A stretch of 39,768 nucleotides of DNA from Pseudomonadota bacterium (GCA_027623555.1 JAQBSZ010000038.1:1-39768), one strand, 5' to 3'. Positions 25,100 to 34,812 are shown, numbered from the stretch's first letter. A program made the numbers and translations. The notes: a model not told the origin generated them from the letters alone.

Positions 25100-26461
25100 A
25101 TGAATGAACTAACCGACCGCCCTCTACGCGTTCAAGATGAAATAATCCTGCTGCACTGGTGGCGGTTGATTCGTTGGTTTGCCAATTTACGCCTGGTGCC
25201 TCGCTGGCGGGAAGAGTCCGCCAGATTATTCCTGCGGGCGATTCGCCGGTATTTCTATGATGGCCTGACCCGTGTCGGCAAGATTGTGCTGATCTGCTGC
25301 ATACTCATATTTTTGTTCAGCTACCAGGCACGCAGCGACTTCCTTTTACTTACCGCAGCATTCGGCATGGCCATGCTGCTCTGGAGCTCGGTGCTCGGCT
25401 TTATCTACAAACCCCGAGTCGCCATTCAGCGCGATACACCCAAGACCGCTATCGCTTACCAGCCGCTTGTTTCCCAGATTGGCATCACCAATGAGAGTCG
25501 CCGGGGTCTTTTCAATTTCACGGTGAGAGAACTTGTCGTACCCTATGGTCGCTGGCCAAAGGAATGGCTGAGACCACATCTGCTGTCGCTACCTGCAGGT
25601 CAACACACCACGGTGACCGTCAGTTTCGAACCGCAGAAGCGGGGCAAGCTCACCTTGTCGGGATTAGCGGTACAGAGTTACTTTCCCTTTTTCCTGACCC
25701 GATTCACTGTCCGCTGCCTAGTACCCAAGGAAGTTTACGTGTTGCCAGAAACACTCCCAGTAACAATCCCGTCGCTGCGTCATATTGCCGAGCAGGCCAG
25801 CAAGCGCCTGACCATGGGAACGGACAATGCCCGCAAGGGCCCGTCACTGGAGTATGCCTATTCCCGGCAATACGCCACTGGTGATGCTCTGAGACGGCTC
25901 GATCATCGTGCCAGCAGCCGCCGGGGCGAGCCCATGAGCAAGGTGTTCGAAGGCGCCGATGAGATCCGCCGCGACAAGGTACACCTGATCGTCGATCTGA
26001 CCCTGCAAGAGTTTCAGCGCTGGCAACGCCGCCCGCGCGATGAAGAACCACTGGATGAACGCCTGTCGCTGGCAGTGGAGATTGGTCTGTCCGCGCAGAA
26101 TGAAGGCTTCAGCCTGGCTGCGCTGGCTACGGGTAAGGAATGGCATACCCTGGACAATCTACTGGATTTCTACCAGCACATTGCTACCTGTCAACCCCAA
26201 CGCGCCGTTACCTCAAACGGTCATTCTTTACCTACTCAAGTCCTGTCTGAGGACGGCCTCCATATACTGGTTGTTGGGCGCTGGAGCGATGAAACTCAAG
26301 CATTTGTAGAAAGATGGAAGAGCGCCGGTGTTCTGGTACTGGTTTTCATGATGCCAGAGTCTGATGAAGACATTGGCACACTCCCGACCAGTGACGGATT
26401 TATAGAAATCCAATTGAAAGACCAGTTGACAAAACCTGGCGCCGCCGAGGTCAAGCAGTGA
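25100..26461 (+). CDS. DUF58 domain-containing membrane protein
   Basis: A 453-aa protein with two membrane helices (about 55-95), then an extracytoplasmic-type beta domain, then the DUF58 domain. The signature YSRQYATGDALRRLDHRASSRRGEPMSKVFE is visible, followed by a VWA-like strand (HLIVDL). DUF58 proteins accompany MoxR ATPases and transglutaminase-like proteins, and are thought to form a complex acted on by MoxR. The start at 25100 is chosen since the frame upstream, to 24995, overlaps the VOC gene. Its stop overlaps the next ATG by one base (TGATG). The 74-nt gap before it holds two AAAT(T/C)TGTCC copies. Confidence 0.9.
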   Translation: MNELTDRPLRVQDEIILLHWWRLIRWFANLRLVPRWREESARLFLRAIRRYFYDGLTRVGKIVLICCILIFLFSYQARSDFLLLTAAFGMAMLLWSSVLGFIYKPRVAIQRDTPKTAIAYQPLVSQIGITNESRRGLFNFTVRELVVPYGRWPKEWLRPHLLSLPAGQHTTVTVSFEPQKRGKLTLSGLAVQSYFPFFLTRFTVRCLVPKEVYVLPETLPVTIPSLRHIAEQASKRLTMGTDNARKGPSLEYAYSRQYATGDALRRLDHRASSRRGEPMSKVFEGADEIRRDKVHLIVDLTLQEFQRWQRRPRDEEPLDERLSLAVEIGLSAQNEGFSLAALATGKEWHTLDNLLDFYQHIATCQPQRAVTSNGHSLPTQVLSEDGLHILVVGRWSDETQAFVERWKSAGVLVLVFMMPESDEDIGTLPTSDGFIEIQLKDQLTKPGAAEVKQ

Positions 26462-28413
26462 TGTCCCTGAGTAATCAGTTTCTTGGCCTGTTCCTTGCCC
26501 TGCTCGCCCTGCAACTCGGACTGTCCATGGAGTTACCGCAAGTCACCTGGATTGGTATCGGCCTCTGTCTACTCGGCGGATTCAGGCTGGTTAAGGTAGA
26601 ACGCCCCACCTGGGGCCTGCTTTTTGTGTTGTTCGCAACGGGTGGATTCCTGGGCAGTCAGGTGTTGGAAGACTGGGCAGTGGAAGGATCCTGGGCGCAA
26701 ACTAATGGCCTGGCCGCGGGCATTGTGCTGAGCATGCTGACCCACCTGCTCTGGTTGTATGCAGCCAGCGATTCAAACCGGGACAATACTGAAGAGACCG
26801 TATTGAATCGCGATACCCAGACCATCCTGGTGTTCGGCTTGTTGCTGACCCTGATGCTCTCGCCACCGGAAAGCACGGTCATTATCCTATTCGGCGTACC
26901 TGTTGCCCTGCTTTCGGTATCCGGGGTATTGCTCGCCTGCCTGGTACTGCTTGCAGATCGTTGTGCCGGAGTTCTACTCTCCCGCTTGCTTCTATTATTA
27001 CCCCTGGTGCTAATTGTTCCCTTAACAGTCGCCCTGCTAGGCTACGGACAAGGCCCGATTATCTCTGCACTGGGCAATATGTTTCCCAGGTCCAGCAACT
27101 ACAACCCGACCGGCTTCTCACCTTATCAACAACTCAGAGCGACGGCGTTTTTGCGCCCGTCGACCCGCGCGGTGATGCGCGTCATTGCCGATCAGCAGCC
27201 CAACCAATATCTGGTCGGCAATCGCCTGGTCCACCTGGATGAACAACTGGTGTGGCAGCCCTCGGCAAGACCACTGCAAACTCTCAACTCTTTCGATGCC
27301 GAAATCCTGCCAAGCGGCGAGTGGCGCTATCCGCTGGATAATCACCATGCAAACATTGGCAATCCGGATTCGCAGACTCTGACGATTAGCAGTTTGAGCA
27401 ATGCCAACTATGTGTTCGTCAACCCGGGCAGCGGCCATCTTACTGGTCGGTTCAGCGGCATAGGCCGGAACGCCGCCGATGTATTGACACTCGTATACGA
27501 ACGCGGTGCAGACCGCCGCTGGCAACTCGAAACCGGTAGTAGTCCAGTACCTGACACCATCAGCAATGAAAACTTACTGATGCCGACATTCTGGGATGAC
27601 ACCCTGCAACAGAAGAGCCAGGAGTTTCAGGGCAGCGAAGTTCAGCAGACTGTCGATAATGTCTTGAGCCATTTTGTTACCCGCCGCTATTCGCTGCAGA
27701 CCGACTTCGATCCCAACCAGCCCTTTCATGATTTTTATCTCAACGACAAAGCTGCCTACTGCTTCTGGTTTGCCACGGCTGCCACTCTCGCCCTGAGAGC
27801 CAACGGCATTCCGAGCCGACTGGTCGGCGGCTATGTCATCCATGAGAGACTCGCTTCCGAGCTGTGGCTGGTGCGCGAGCGCGACGCCCATAGCTGGGTA
27901 GAATGGCAGGATAGCCAGGGCTACTGGCATACCATCGATCCCACACCCCCCAGTATCACTGCGTTCTTCGGTGGCTATGACTCTTCCCCCCTCAGCGTCT
28001 GGTATCACACCCTGGCGGGTCAGTGGCAGATCCTGGTCGATCGAATCCTCGCCGACGAACTAACCGCCAACCTGGTGCGTTACGGAGGTCTGCTGATTCT
28101 GGCTTTTCTATTCATTCGGGAGTATCGGCGCATCCGCGGCCAGCAAACCAAGCTTGATACCCGTTCACTACGATGGCAGAAGTTGTGGCAACGCTTTCTC
28201 AACATCTCGAAACTGCCGGCCCACTCCTCCTGGACTGTGAGCACTTATGCCGAGAACTTACCGACCACCTGGCCAGCAAGCCAGTCGATTGCAGTAAGAG
28301 AATTTTTACAGAACTACAACGTAAAGCGATTTTCCGTTAACGACGAGCAGGCCATCAAGGATGTGGAAGAAGAGTTACAGAAGTGCCTGAAAATTCTGGG
28401 AGAACAGCTGTGA
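26461..28413 (+). CDS. TgpA-like transglutaminase-fold membrane protein (DUF3488/transglutaminase)
   Basis: A 650-aa inner-membrane protein. About six helices lie in the first 200 residues (DUF3488), then a periplasmic domain with the transglutaminase-like triad Cys434 (AAYCFWFATA), His477 (RDAHSWVEW) and Asp493 (HTIDPTPP), then one helix near 545 and a cytoplasmic DUF4129-like tail. This is the layout of TgpA of Pseudomonas, a periplasmic transglutaminase-family protein needed for viability there. ATG 26461 overlaps the DUF58 stop; a GTG one codon earlier is also possible. With MoxR and DUF58 it forms a standard membrane-associated unit of unknown substrate. Confidence 0.92.
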   Translation: MSLSNQFLGLFLALLALQLGLSMELPQVTWIGIGLCLLGGFRLVKVERPTWGLLFVLFATGGFLGSQVLEDWAVEGSWAQTNGLAAGIVLSMLTHLLWLYAASDSNRDNTEETVLNRDTQTILVFGLLLTLMLSPPESTVIILFGVPVALLSVSGVLLACLVLLADRCAGVLLSRLLLLLPLVLIVPLTVALLGYGQGPIISALGNMFPRSSNYNPTGFSPYQQLRATAFLRPSTRAVMRVIADQQPNQYLVGNRLVHLDEQLVWQPSARPLQTLNSFDAEILPSGEWRYPLDNHHANIGNPDSQTLTISSLSNANYVFVNPGSGHLTGRFSGIGRNAADVLTLVYERGADRRWQLETGSSPVPDTISNENLLMPTFWDDTLQQKSQEFQGSEVQQTVDNVLSHFVTRRYSLQTDFDPNQPFHDFYLNDKAAYCFWFATAATLALRANGIPSRLVGGYVIHERLASELWLVRERDAHSWVEWQDSQGYWHTIDPTPPSITAFFGGYDSSPLSVWYHTLAGQWQILVDRILADELTANLVRYGGLLILAFLFIREYRRIRGQQTKLDTRSLRWQKLWQRFLNISKLPAHSSWTVSTYAENLPTTWPASQSIAVREFLQNYNVKRFSVNDEQAIKDVEEELQKCLKILGEQL

Positions 28414-28742
28414 GCTTTGGCATCACTAAAACAATTCCCGCCTCTCGAGGCGAAACTGGAATCGAATCACTCTACGATGGTTCACTATCCGAGTTCGAGT
28501 TCCACATGGCGGGTAAACCTTCGAAGCTGAAGGTGGGCGATTTTGTTTACACGATTTTTAACGATCAGCTCCGCGGACGATTACGAATCACTGAACTAGT
28601 CGCAGGCAAGACGAATCCGAATTCTGGAAAACCTCGCACGTTGATCATGGTGGAGTGCCCGGGAGAAATACTTGCAAAGCCAATAGCACGGAAAGGACAT
28701 CGAGGGACGCGCTACTATGATGGGGCAGAGTGGTCTGGCTGA
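28410..28742 (+). CDS. Small conserved-looking hypothetical protein
   Basis: A 110-aa protein I do not recognise. Visible elements are a central LKVGDFVYTIFNDQLRGRLRITEL, which looks like a small beta-barrel strand pair of the PUA/ASCH sort, and a basic Gly-rich C-terminus (RKGHRGTRYYDGAEW). There is no signal peptide or membrane segment. The start is GTG at 28410: it overlaps the transglutaminase stop as GTGA and has GGGAG about 8 nt upstream. This argues for real, coupled translation. It is the last gene of the moxR operon and faces the DUF3300 gene 37 nt away. Confidence 0.65.
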   Translation: MSFGITKTIPASRGETGIESLYDGSLSEFEFHMAGKPSKLKVGDFVYTIFNDQLRGRLRITELVAGKTNPNSGKPRTLIMVECPGEILAKPIARKGHRGTRYYDGAEWSG

Positions 28743-28779
28743 CTATCAACACAGTGGAGCGCTATGTCTGCGCATTGCG

Positions 28780-30858
28780 CTAAGGGCGTTGACGTCTCCC
28801 TCGACTGCGATCGTTTGAGCTCGGCTCCCTTCTTGATACCGAAGGTGCACTACGTGAAACACCAGCAGAGGCAGATCGTCTGCTTTGAGCAGGCTCACTT
28901 CGACGCTGTGAAACTGCTCGGCGAGGCACAGCAGCTGAGCTTTGGCTTCTCGGGGACTCACGGACCTGGTGATTGCTAGATTGCGCGGGTGCAGCGCGTT
29001 GGCGACTGCGTTGCACCTGATTGCGCACACTGTCTGCGCGGCTAATGCTTCTGGTATTCTGGTTCGCAGGTGCGACTCTGCTCCGCTGCCCAGTAGGATT
29101 GGCATTTGAACTTTCGCGCTGAATCAATCTATTGCTTCGAGTAGTCGAATCGCGTTGACTGCTCTGTCGATTCTCAGAGCTGACCTGTCGTTGACGGTTA
29201 CTATCTGCAGATCGATTCGTACTATTTTGCAGCCGCAATCGATCAGTTGCTTGCGTTGGACTAATAGAGCTACGAGAACGTGTGACAGATAGAGCAGTGC
29301 CATTGGAAGCACGAGTTCTCTGCCCGGTTTCTTCTGCATTTCTGGCTGAATTGAATTCACTACTTTCAAGGCTACCGGGCTCCTGGAACATCTGCGAGCC
29401 TTGCCTGCTGCTGGTAATAGCCGCATTAGCCGAACGGTCCGACCTGATCGTACGGTCGTTGTTTGATCCTCTAATCCTGCGGCGATCATCCGATGAAGTA
29501 AGTTCACTACCTACCGTAGCAGTAGTGGTGTTGCTACCAATAGGGGATCTGTCTGGTCGTAGTCTTCCAGCACCACGATTATTACCGGCCTGCCTTTCTC
29601 CCTGTCTCTCATTCGACGCAGTCCGAAAACTGCTTGCCGCAGTTTCAACATTAGTTTCAGCAAAACCGTTGCGGGCCGAAGGGTCGATGGGAGAGTCTCG
29701 GCGATTGCGTAGGCCACCAAATCCTCTATCCGGACCATTCTGGCTATTCAGTCCATTCTCGCCATTCAGTCTTCTATTCCCTCCAGTCCCTCCAGTCCTT
29801 CCATCTCTTCGATTCTCTCTGTTCGCACCAATGTCATTGAAGGCAGTCCGTTGATTCGTTGTCCCGTAACGGTTGCGATTACGCCGATCACTCGGACGTG
29901 CGCCACTGTTTTTCTGTGGCCACCAATAACTTCCATCGCGGTCTCGATCTCTGGATCTTCGATAGTTATTGTCGACATAGTAGCGGTTGAACGCACGCAG
30001 ATCCGGCCGGCGATAATGATGGCGGGATGCATAAAGACGCCCATAATAAGGGTGGCGCGAATAACTCGGGTGGTAGACATGCAGATGATAGTCATGCCAA
30101 CCAATGTTGAACGCGGTGGTTACTCCCCAGAAAAAACCCGAGCGGAAGCGATAACTGGCCGGGTAGGGATAGTAGTAAACGGGGTAAGCCGTGGGATAGT
30201 AATGATAGACAGGCCGCGTTTGGTAGATGACAACCTCTTCAGGCACGTAGTAAGGAACGTAAACGACCGTTTCTTCAACTTGTGTGATTACTATCTTCTC
30301 GTCGCTGTTGGTTACGTTCTGATACTCATCCGACTGCAAGTTTCCAGCGGTATAGGCGCGATCACGAAACAGCCCAATGGCTGTGAGCACATCGCTCTCC
30401 TGGCTGACCACCGCTTCTCCCAACTGCCAGGTCCATTGAATGTCTTCATTCAGCATCTGGACCACTTCCGGATAGTTAAGCAGGGCTATCACCAATTCGT
30501 CCCAATTCTCATCGGGTACCAGGCTACTGTCAGTCTCCAGTTGCTCCAGGAATCGTGCGGCTAGAACGATCTGTAATGGGTAGGCTGACGCAGGAAGTAT
30601 GATGGCCAACAAATTATCAGGATAGAGAGCAACAGGGCCTACGAATTCCTGCAGCTCGTCTAAGTTAAACAGCTGAAACGATGCCTCGATGGAGTCATTC
30701 TCAAGCAACTCGCTGTTAGTAGTAGAGGTAAGCGGATTGCCATCTTCGTCAACAGGGATTAGATCCTGCGCTGCCAGGGGTCTACTTATTGCGAATAGTA
30801 GAATGAAAAAGGAAAAACACGCGAGGTATTGTCTGAAAATCTCTTCCGTATTTTTCAT
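28780..30858 (-). CDS. Exported DUF3300-family protein with long Arg/Ser-rich tail
   Basis: A 692-aa protein with a Sec signal peptide (about 1-32, ending PLAAQ). The DUF3300 domain (about 60-270) shows FVGPVALYPDNLLAIILPAS, LNEDIQWTWQLGEAVVSQ, and a Tyr/Pro/Val-rich VYVPYYVPEEVVIYQTRPVY strand with the Tyr/His-rich RFRSGFFWGV region. From about 300 to the end it is low in complexity and extremely rich in Arg, Ser, Asn and Gln, so probably disordered and very basic. Function of DUF3300 is unknown; an envelope location is likely. The start at 30858 has AGGTGA upstream. It is monocistronic. Confidence 0.87.
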   Translation of the reverse strand: MKNTEEIFRQYLACFSFFILLFAISRPLAAQDLIPVDEDGNPLTSTTNSELLENDSIEASFQLFNLDELQEFVGPVALYPDNLLAIILPASAYPLQIVLAARFLEQLETDSSLVPDENWDELVIALLNYPEVVQMLNEDIQWTWQLGEAVVSQESDVLTAIGLFRDRAYTAGNLQSDEYQNVTNSDEKIVITQVEETVVYVPYYVPEEVVIYQTRPVYHYYPTAYPVYYYPYPASYRFRSGFFWGVTTAFNIGWHDYHLHVYHPSYSRHPYYGRLYASRHHYRRPDLRAFNRYYVDNNYRRSRDRDRDGSYWWPQKNSGARPSDRRNRNRYGTTNQRTAFNDIGANRENRRDGRTGGTGGNRRLNGENGLNSQNGPDRGFGGLRNRRDSPIDPSARNGFAETNVETAASSFRTASNERQGERQAGNNRGAGRLRPDRSPIGSNTTTATVGSELTSSDDRRRIRGSNNDRTIRSDRSANAAITSSRQGSQMFQEPGSLESSEFNSARNAEETGQRTRASNGTALSVTRSRSSISPTQATDRLRLQNSTNRSADSNRQRQVSSENRQSSQRDSTTRSNRLIQRESSNANPTGQRSRVAPANQNTRSISRADSVRNQVQRSRQRAAPAQSSNHQVRESPRSQSSAAVPRRAVSQRRSEPAQSRRSASAGVSRSAPSVSRREPSSNDRSRGRRQRP

Positions 30859-30956
30859 TTGAGTCACCTGCTTGCGACCGGCGCAGTGATGCATCGTGGC
30901 CCTGAGAATAGCGTAGTCAATCTGAATGATTGCTGAACCGGAGAGAAATTTTGGTT

Positions 30957-31943
30957 TTAGGGCTCTTCGCCGAGTTCTTCAAGGCGTCTGGCACCGGCTA
31001 GAATACCTGTCATTGCATAATTTCCTTCATGACAGGCATATTCGTAAATCTGTTCATCTATTCTCGAAAGTGCGTATTCTCCAGAAAACTGTGCTGTAAA
31101 AACTGAAGGGTCATTCACAGTGAAGCCGTAAATAATTTTACGGTCGGAGTCTCTACGAAAAGTTTCAATGAGCGTTAGATTCTCCGTTGGTATTCCTTGC
31201 AGTGTTTGCCAGCTATTAAAATACCTTGTTTCAACAACCAGCGTATTGCCTTTCCAACGCCCAATTGAATCGCCCATCCATTTTCTTTGTGCCGGGGCTG
31301 CCGGATTGTGTTGGTCGGTTATTTTGATAATTCGGGTATCGTGTGACATTTCTGTCGTAATGCTGACATATCCCGGTGCCTGCGAAACCTGCAGGTTGCT
31401 GTTGTAGATACTGGGCCGCATAACCGGACTCGAGAAATTGCCATTCAACAGGCAACGTTCACCCAGACCACGACCCTCCGGACCATCGTTGCGGCCGGGC
31501 TGGTTCGCCCGGCGTTGATTCATGCGCTCACTGAATCCAGCCACGCGCGCGGGCATACGCCCATCCGCCGGGTCGGTAATTGCAGAGGTGCGGAATTCAC
31601 CATCTATAGTGGGAATAAACTTGGCATCTTCGCGCCAGAACAGATCGTAATTGCCCAGTGACGGTAAGGATTCGGTCACTTCGGGCGCTGCACGGTCCGG
31701 ATCCAGCGGCTCATTAGCGGCATCGAAGCGTTGTTGGACCGCACGTTCAAGTTCTATGGCCTCTTGCTCGGTATAAGCACGCTTCTCACCCAGCTCCAGC
31801 GGCCTTTCAAGGGGCATAATTGTGGCGTGTTTCCATACTCCCTGAATGTCTGGCACACCCCACTCGGTCACCGGAACCACATAGTCCTGCGCTGTGGCGC
31901 CAACGGTAATAATGGTTGTCAGTAAGGGAAATAAGAATCTCAT
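30957..31943 (-). CDS. Exported protein of unknown function (GVW...PLERP family)
   Basis: A 328-aa protein with a signal peptide (about 1-18, ending ATAQ). After the signal comes WGVPDIQGVWKHATIMPLERPLELGEK, a pattern I associate with a large family of exported proteins in marine Gammaproteobacteria and Acidobacteria that has no known role. The remainder is beta-rich, with NTLVVETRYFNSW and a late YEYACHEGNYAM motif. Start ATG 31943 has GGAGA upstream; an in-frame start at 32036 would overlap the previous gene. It is the third gene of the exported-protein operon with the two genes upstream. Confidence 0.75.
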   Translation of the reverse strand: MRFLFPLLTTIITVGATAQDYVVPVTEWGVPDIQGVWKHATIMPLERPLELGEKRAYTEQEAIELERAVQQRFDAANEPLDPDRAAPEVTESLPSLGNYDLFWREDAKFIPTIDGEFRTSAITDPADGRMPARVAGFSERMNQRRANQPGRNDGPEGRGLGERCLLNGNFSSPVMRPSIYNSNLQVSQAPGYVSITTEMSHDTRIIKITDQHNPAAPAQRKWMGDSIGRWKGNTLVVETRYFNSWQTLQGIPTENLTLIETFRRDSDRKIIYGFTVNDPSVFTAQFSGEYALSRIDEQIYEYACHEGNYAMTGILAGARRLEELGEEP

Positions 31944-32001
31944 TTTGATTCTCCAAGAGTCATCAATAGAGCGAACAAGTTGGACAGCTTCAAAATGCTG
32001 A

Positions 32002-32997
32002 CTAGCGAGTAACGCGAACGATGACGTCGACATCACCGGTCAAACCGCCATCATCTGCTCTGCCGCGCAACACATAGACTCCTGGTTCTTGAAAAGTAAT
32101 CTCGGTTTTTACAACACCATCCTCTGGCATCTTCGGCAGTTTCCAGAAAGGCGCCCAGGGCGAGTTTTGAAAAGCGCGGGTGTCTTCCCAGGTTTTCACC
32201 TGGAGCGGAGCAAAGTCCACCTCGCCGGTTCCGCGATAGACGAACCAGGAGAAGGTCATGCCTACAACCCTGTCGACCGTGCCTCTGATAGGGGGGTTCA
32301 GGGCTTTGTCTAATTGCTGGCGTGGTGAGTCGTCTTCAGCGAAGGCCGCCAGCCCACGAAAATAGGTACGAGGGTTAGGTTTGTCATCGTCAAAGATGGT
32401 GACCTCGAGTTGCAATGGCTCGCCCACTCTTACAGTACGACCCTCATCACCGCCTAATCTCACCATAGGAGGTTCGTTAGTTTGTACATCTTCACGATTG
32501 TTAAATCCGCCAGAGACCGTACCCGCTTCCGACATGATGGTGATAGGTTCAAGAATGTAGTCTTTCAATAAAGAGCCGTAAGCTTTCTGCGTAACCCCTT
32601 CTCCCTTGATCAGGGTCCACACCAGCTCACCTTCGAAGTCAGCCGGCACATGAACACCAAACGTGTTACGGTTTCGCCGGGGAAGAAAGTGGGTGGGCTG
32701 ACCTCGGTCAGCGGCTCCGGGAGAAAAAGAATTTTCTGCACCGACGGGCACATCCAACTCCTCTTCCCAGTTCTCATTCATGTAACCGAACAGCATGGTA
32801 TAGGAGTCGTCGGGGTTGATGACAAAACCCTCATAGGCAGGAGACAGCCCCTGGCCTGAATTGAATGAGGATTGAGACTGAGCGCCAGAGTTGCTGCCAG
32901 TAAACAGGGCGACCAATAGAATCAGGCCTACTCTCGTTAATTGCGAGCCTTCACTCACCCGCTTCCTTGCCCAACTCTTCCAGAAAACACGCTTCAT
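32002..32997 (-). CDS. Exported protein of unknown function
   Basis: A 331-aa protein with an N-terminal signal (basic start, hydrophobic 22-35, then SGAQ). The mature part is beta-rich, with YEGFVINPDDSYTMLFGYMNENWEEELDVPVG near the start and a C-terminal Ig/cadherin-like ending (FQEPGVYVLRGRADDGGLTGDVDVIVRV). I cannot name a family with confidence. A GAGGAG ribosome site lies before the ATG. It starts 21 nt after the cytochrome/copper protein gene and is followed, 58 nt on, by the GVW...PLERP gene. The three are almost certainly cotranscribed and exported together. Confidence 0.75.
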   Translation of the reverse strand: MKRVFWKSWARKRVSEGSQLTRVGLILLVALFTGSNSGAQSQSSFNSGQGLSPAYEGFVINPDDSYTMLFGYMNENWEEELDVPVGAENSFSPGAADRGQPTHFLPRRNRNTFGVHVPADFEGELVWTLIKGEGVTQKAYGSLLKDYILEPITIMSEAGTVSGGFNNREDVQTNEPPMVRLGGDEGRTVRVGEPLQLEVTIFDDDKPNPRTYFRGLAAFAEDDSPRQQLDKALNPPIRGTVDRVVGMTFSWFVYRGTGEVDFAPLQVKTWEDTRAFQNSPWAPFWKLPKMPEDGVVKTEITFQEPGVYVLRGRADDGGLTGDVDVIVRVTR

Positions 32998-33018
32998 GCT
33001 CTGTCGCTCCTCAAGTGC

Positions 33019-34461
33019 TTAATCTTCCGCGCTTTCTTCCTCAGCTTCTAACAGCGGAATTTCAGCCATGCACAGCGGACAGCCAAGCAGATGATCGTTC
33101 CTGGTCAGGCCGAGCCGTTCGCGACGCTCCGCCATCTCCTTCACGAATTGCTCATCGGTTAACTCCACGGACTGCCCGAGATGGAGAAACATATTGGTTA
33201 TCGAACGATTGCCTGAGCCGGACCAGTTTCTCGCGTCGATAACGTTGGGATTGCTCGCCACGTTGTCCATGTAGCCGATCATGTGAAGGATTGTGCCCTT
33301 GGGCAGTAACGGTGCGTAATCATCTTCGAAGGTATATTGCTTCACCCAGTTGTGATCGTATCCGGAACAAGCCAGTGTCTCAATCTGGTTACCCCAGATT
33401 GCCTCCAGGCACATGCGGGCACCGGGCGCATGTAAGTGAGGCTCGAAGGAGCTGATCTTGGTGTGTTCATCGAGCACGGTGTAGGTATGTAGCTCCTGGT
33501 TTGGCATATTGCCTTGAATACTGATATTCAATCCATCGCCCAGCGCCCAGCGAGCTTTCTTGTGTTCAGGCGCGTAGTCTTCGGGGTGAAAATAAAACCC
33601 AAGTTCCATGCGGCCGGTGGTGTCGCGGCCATTGGAATGCAGATGGTAAGTCAAGGGCATGACACTAGATCCGGCAGCTAGCAATCTACCCGCCTTGGGA
33701 TCGAAGATATCTGGATTGCGGCCCAGTTCATGCACCGGCCAGGTCTCAGGCTGATCACCACTGTCGATTACTGTGGTTTGCCAGGTCATGTGATGAACAA
33801 TATAGAGTCCGCCGATTATGGTGCCGCCTGTTGCAGAAGATTTCACATCATTCACTTCCCGCATCTCCACGGCACTCACGTAACGGTCCCTGGTCAGCCC
33901 GGTCGAGACCGGCATTCCTGATACCCAGGCATCGGCAGCACAACCGGGAACATAGAGGTCCGCTAGAGGCACTACCAGATCTGGCTGTCCCAAGCGCCAC
34001 TCAATGGTGTCGTTGAACTCAGGCAAGGTGGGCAAGTCTTCCGGATTGCCTTCCGGTGCCCCGTTGTCAGCCCAGAATGCGATCAGTTGCAGTGCTTCTT
34101 CGCTTAGACGTTCGTCATCCTTTACCTGCTGGATCCCGATTTCCCTTTCCAGGTAATAAGGGGGCATTACCCCCATCTTGTCGCGCAGCCCGGTCTTGTA
34201 CTTGATCACCGGTGCCCAGGGCCGAACTTCCTGATAGGTCTTCAGTGACATGGGAGCTACGCCACCGGTACGATGACATTTCACGCAGTTCTCAAAGAGA
34301 ATTGGCGCGATGTCCTTGGAAAATGTGACTTCCCCCAATGAATCATGGGATGCAGGTGACTGAGCCACTGCGCTAACAGGCAGCGCCAGGCTGAAAAGGG
34401 CGAGCTGCACAACTGCCTTTAGTGGGTGCTTGGTATGATCAGGACCAATAGATAGACGCAT
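33019..34461 (-). CDS. Periplasmic cytochrome c / copper type II monooxygenase-like protein
   Basis: A 480-aa protein with a signal peptide (about 1-34, ending AVAQ). A cytochrome c-like domain follows with haem motif CVKCH (C59, C62, H63). The rest carries His-rich motifs that recall the copper sites of peptidylglycine/dopamine-type monooxygenases: HHM (223-225), HLH (273-275), HLH (342-344) with Met350, and a C-terminal CPLC (461-464). It could be a haem-assisted copper oxygenase or a copper-binding electron-transfer protein; the substrate is unknown. ATG 34461 has GGAGA about 9 nt upstream. It leads the three-gene operon. Confidence 0.75.
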   Translation of the reverse strand: MRLSIGPDHTKHPLKAVVQLALFSLALPVSAVAQSPASHDSLGEVTFSKDIAPILFENCVKCHRTGGVAPMSLKTYQEVRPWAPVIKYKTGLRDKMGVMPPYYLEREIGIQQVKDDERLSEEALQLIAFWADNGAPEGNPEDLPTLPEFNDTIEWRLGQPDLVVPLADLYVPGCAADAWVSGMPVSTGLTRDRYVSAVEMREVNDVKSSATGGTIIGGLYIVHHMTWQTTVIDSGDQPETWPVHELGRNPDIFDPKAGRLLAAGSSVMPLTYHLHSNGRDTTGRMELGFYFHPEDYAPEHKKARWALGDGLNISIQGNMPNQELHTYTVLDEHTKISSFEPHLHAPGARMCLEAIWGNQIETLACSGYDHNWVKQYTFEDDYAPLLPKGTILHMIGYMDNVASNPNVIDARNWSGSGNRSITNMFLHLGQSVELTDEQFVKEMAERRERLGLTRNDHLLGCPLCMAEIPLLEAEEESAED

Positions 34462-34812
34462 AGCAGTGTCTCCTGAAATCCTCACTTACTACAGGCAACC
34501 AGTGGGACTAATATATGTACATTCGGGTTGATGGCTATTTCACCAACATCCCAGCCATTACGCAATGAGAAATATCTGCTGATTCTCCTGTGTGGAACAA
34601 TCCTGGATAGGGCTACTCGCCGGATTCTGCCGGCATCCCAAATACTCTCTTAAGCTCAGAATAGAAACGATCTTCTGAAAACAGCTGTGCAGCGCAGGCT
34701 AGTTCAGTGTTACAGCACCCTCTACTCAGATTAGCCCTTCTAACTAGTAGACTCTGGCAGGTATTGGCTTTATTCTGGCTCCACACAAATAACAACAACA
34801 GAGGGTTATTCC
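34462..34812. other. Intergenic region between divergent copper-protein and VOC genes
   Basis: 351 nt without a supportable gene; a 61-codon minus-strand frame inside it lacks any recognisable feature. It must hold two divergent promoters, but no strong consensus is seen. GAGGGTTATTCC before the ATG serves the VOC gene. Confidence 0.5.

Noticed and set aside
34613..34798. 61-codon minus-strand frame in the intergenic region
   Set aside because: No ribosome site, no domain, and it occupies the expected promoter region of the VOC gene.
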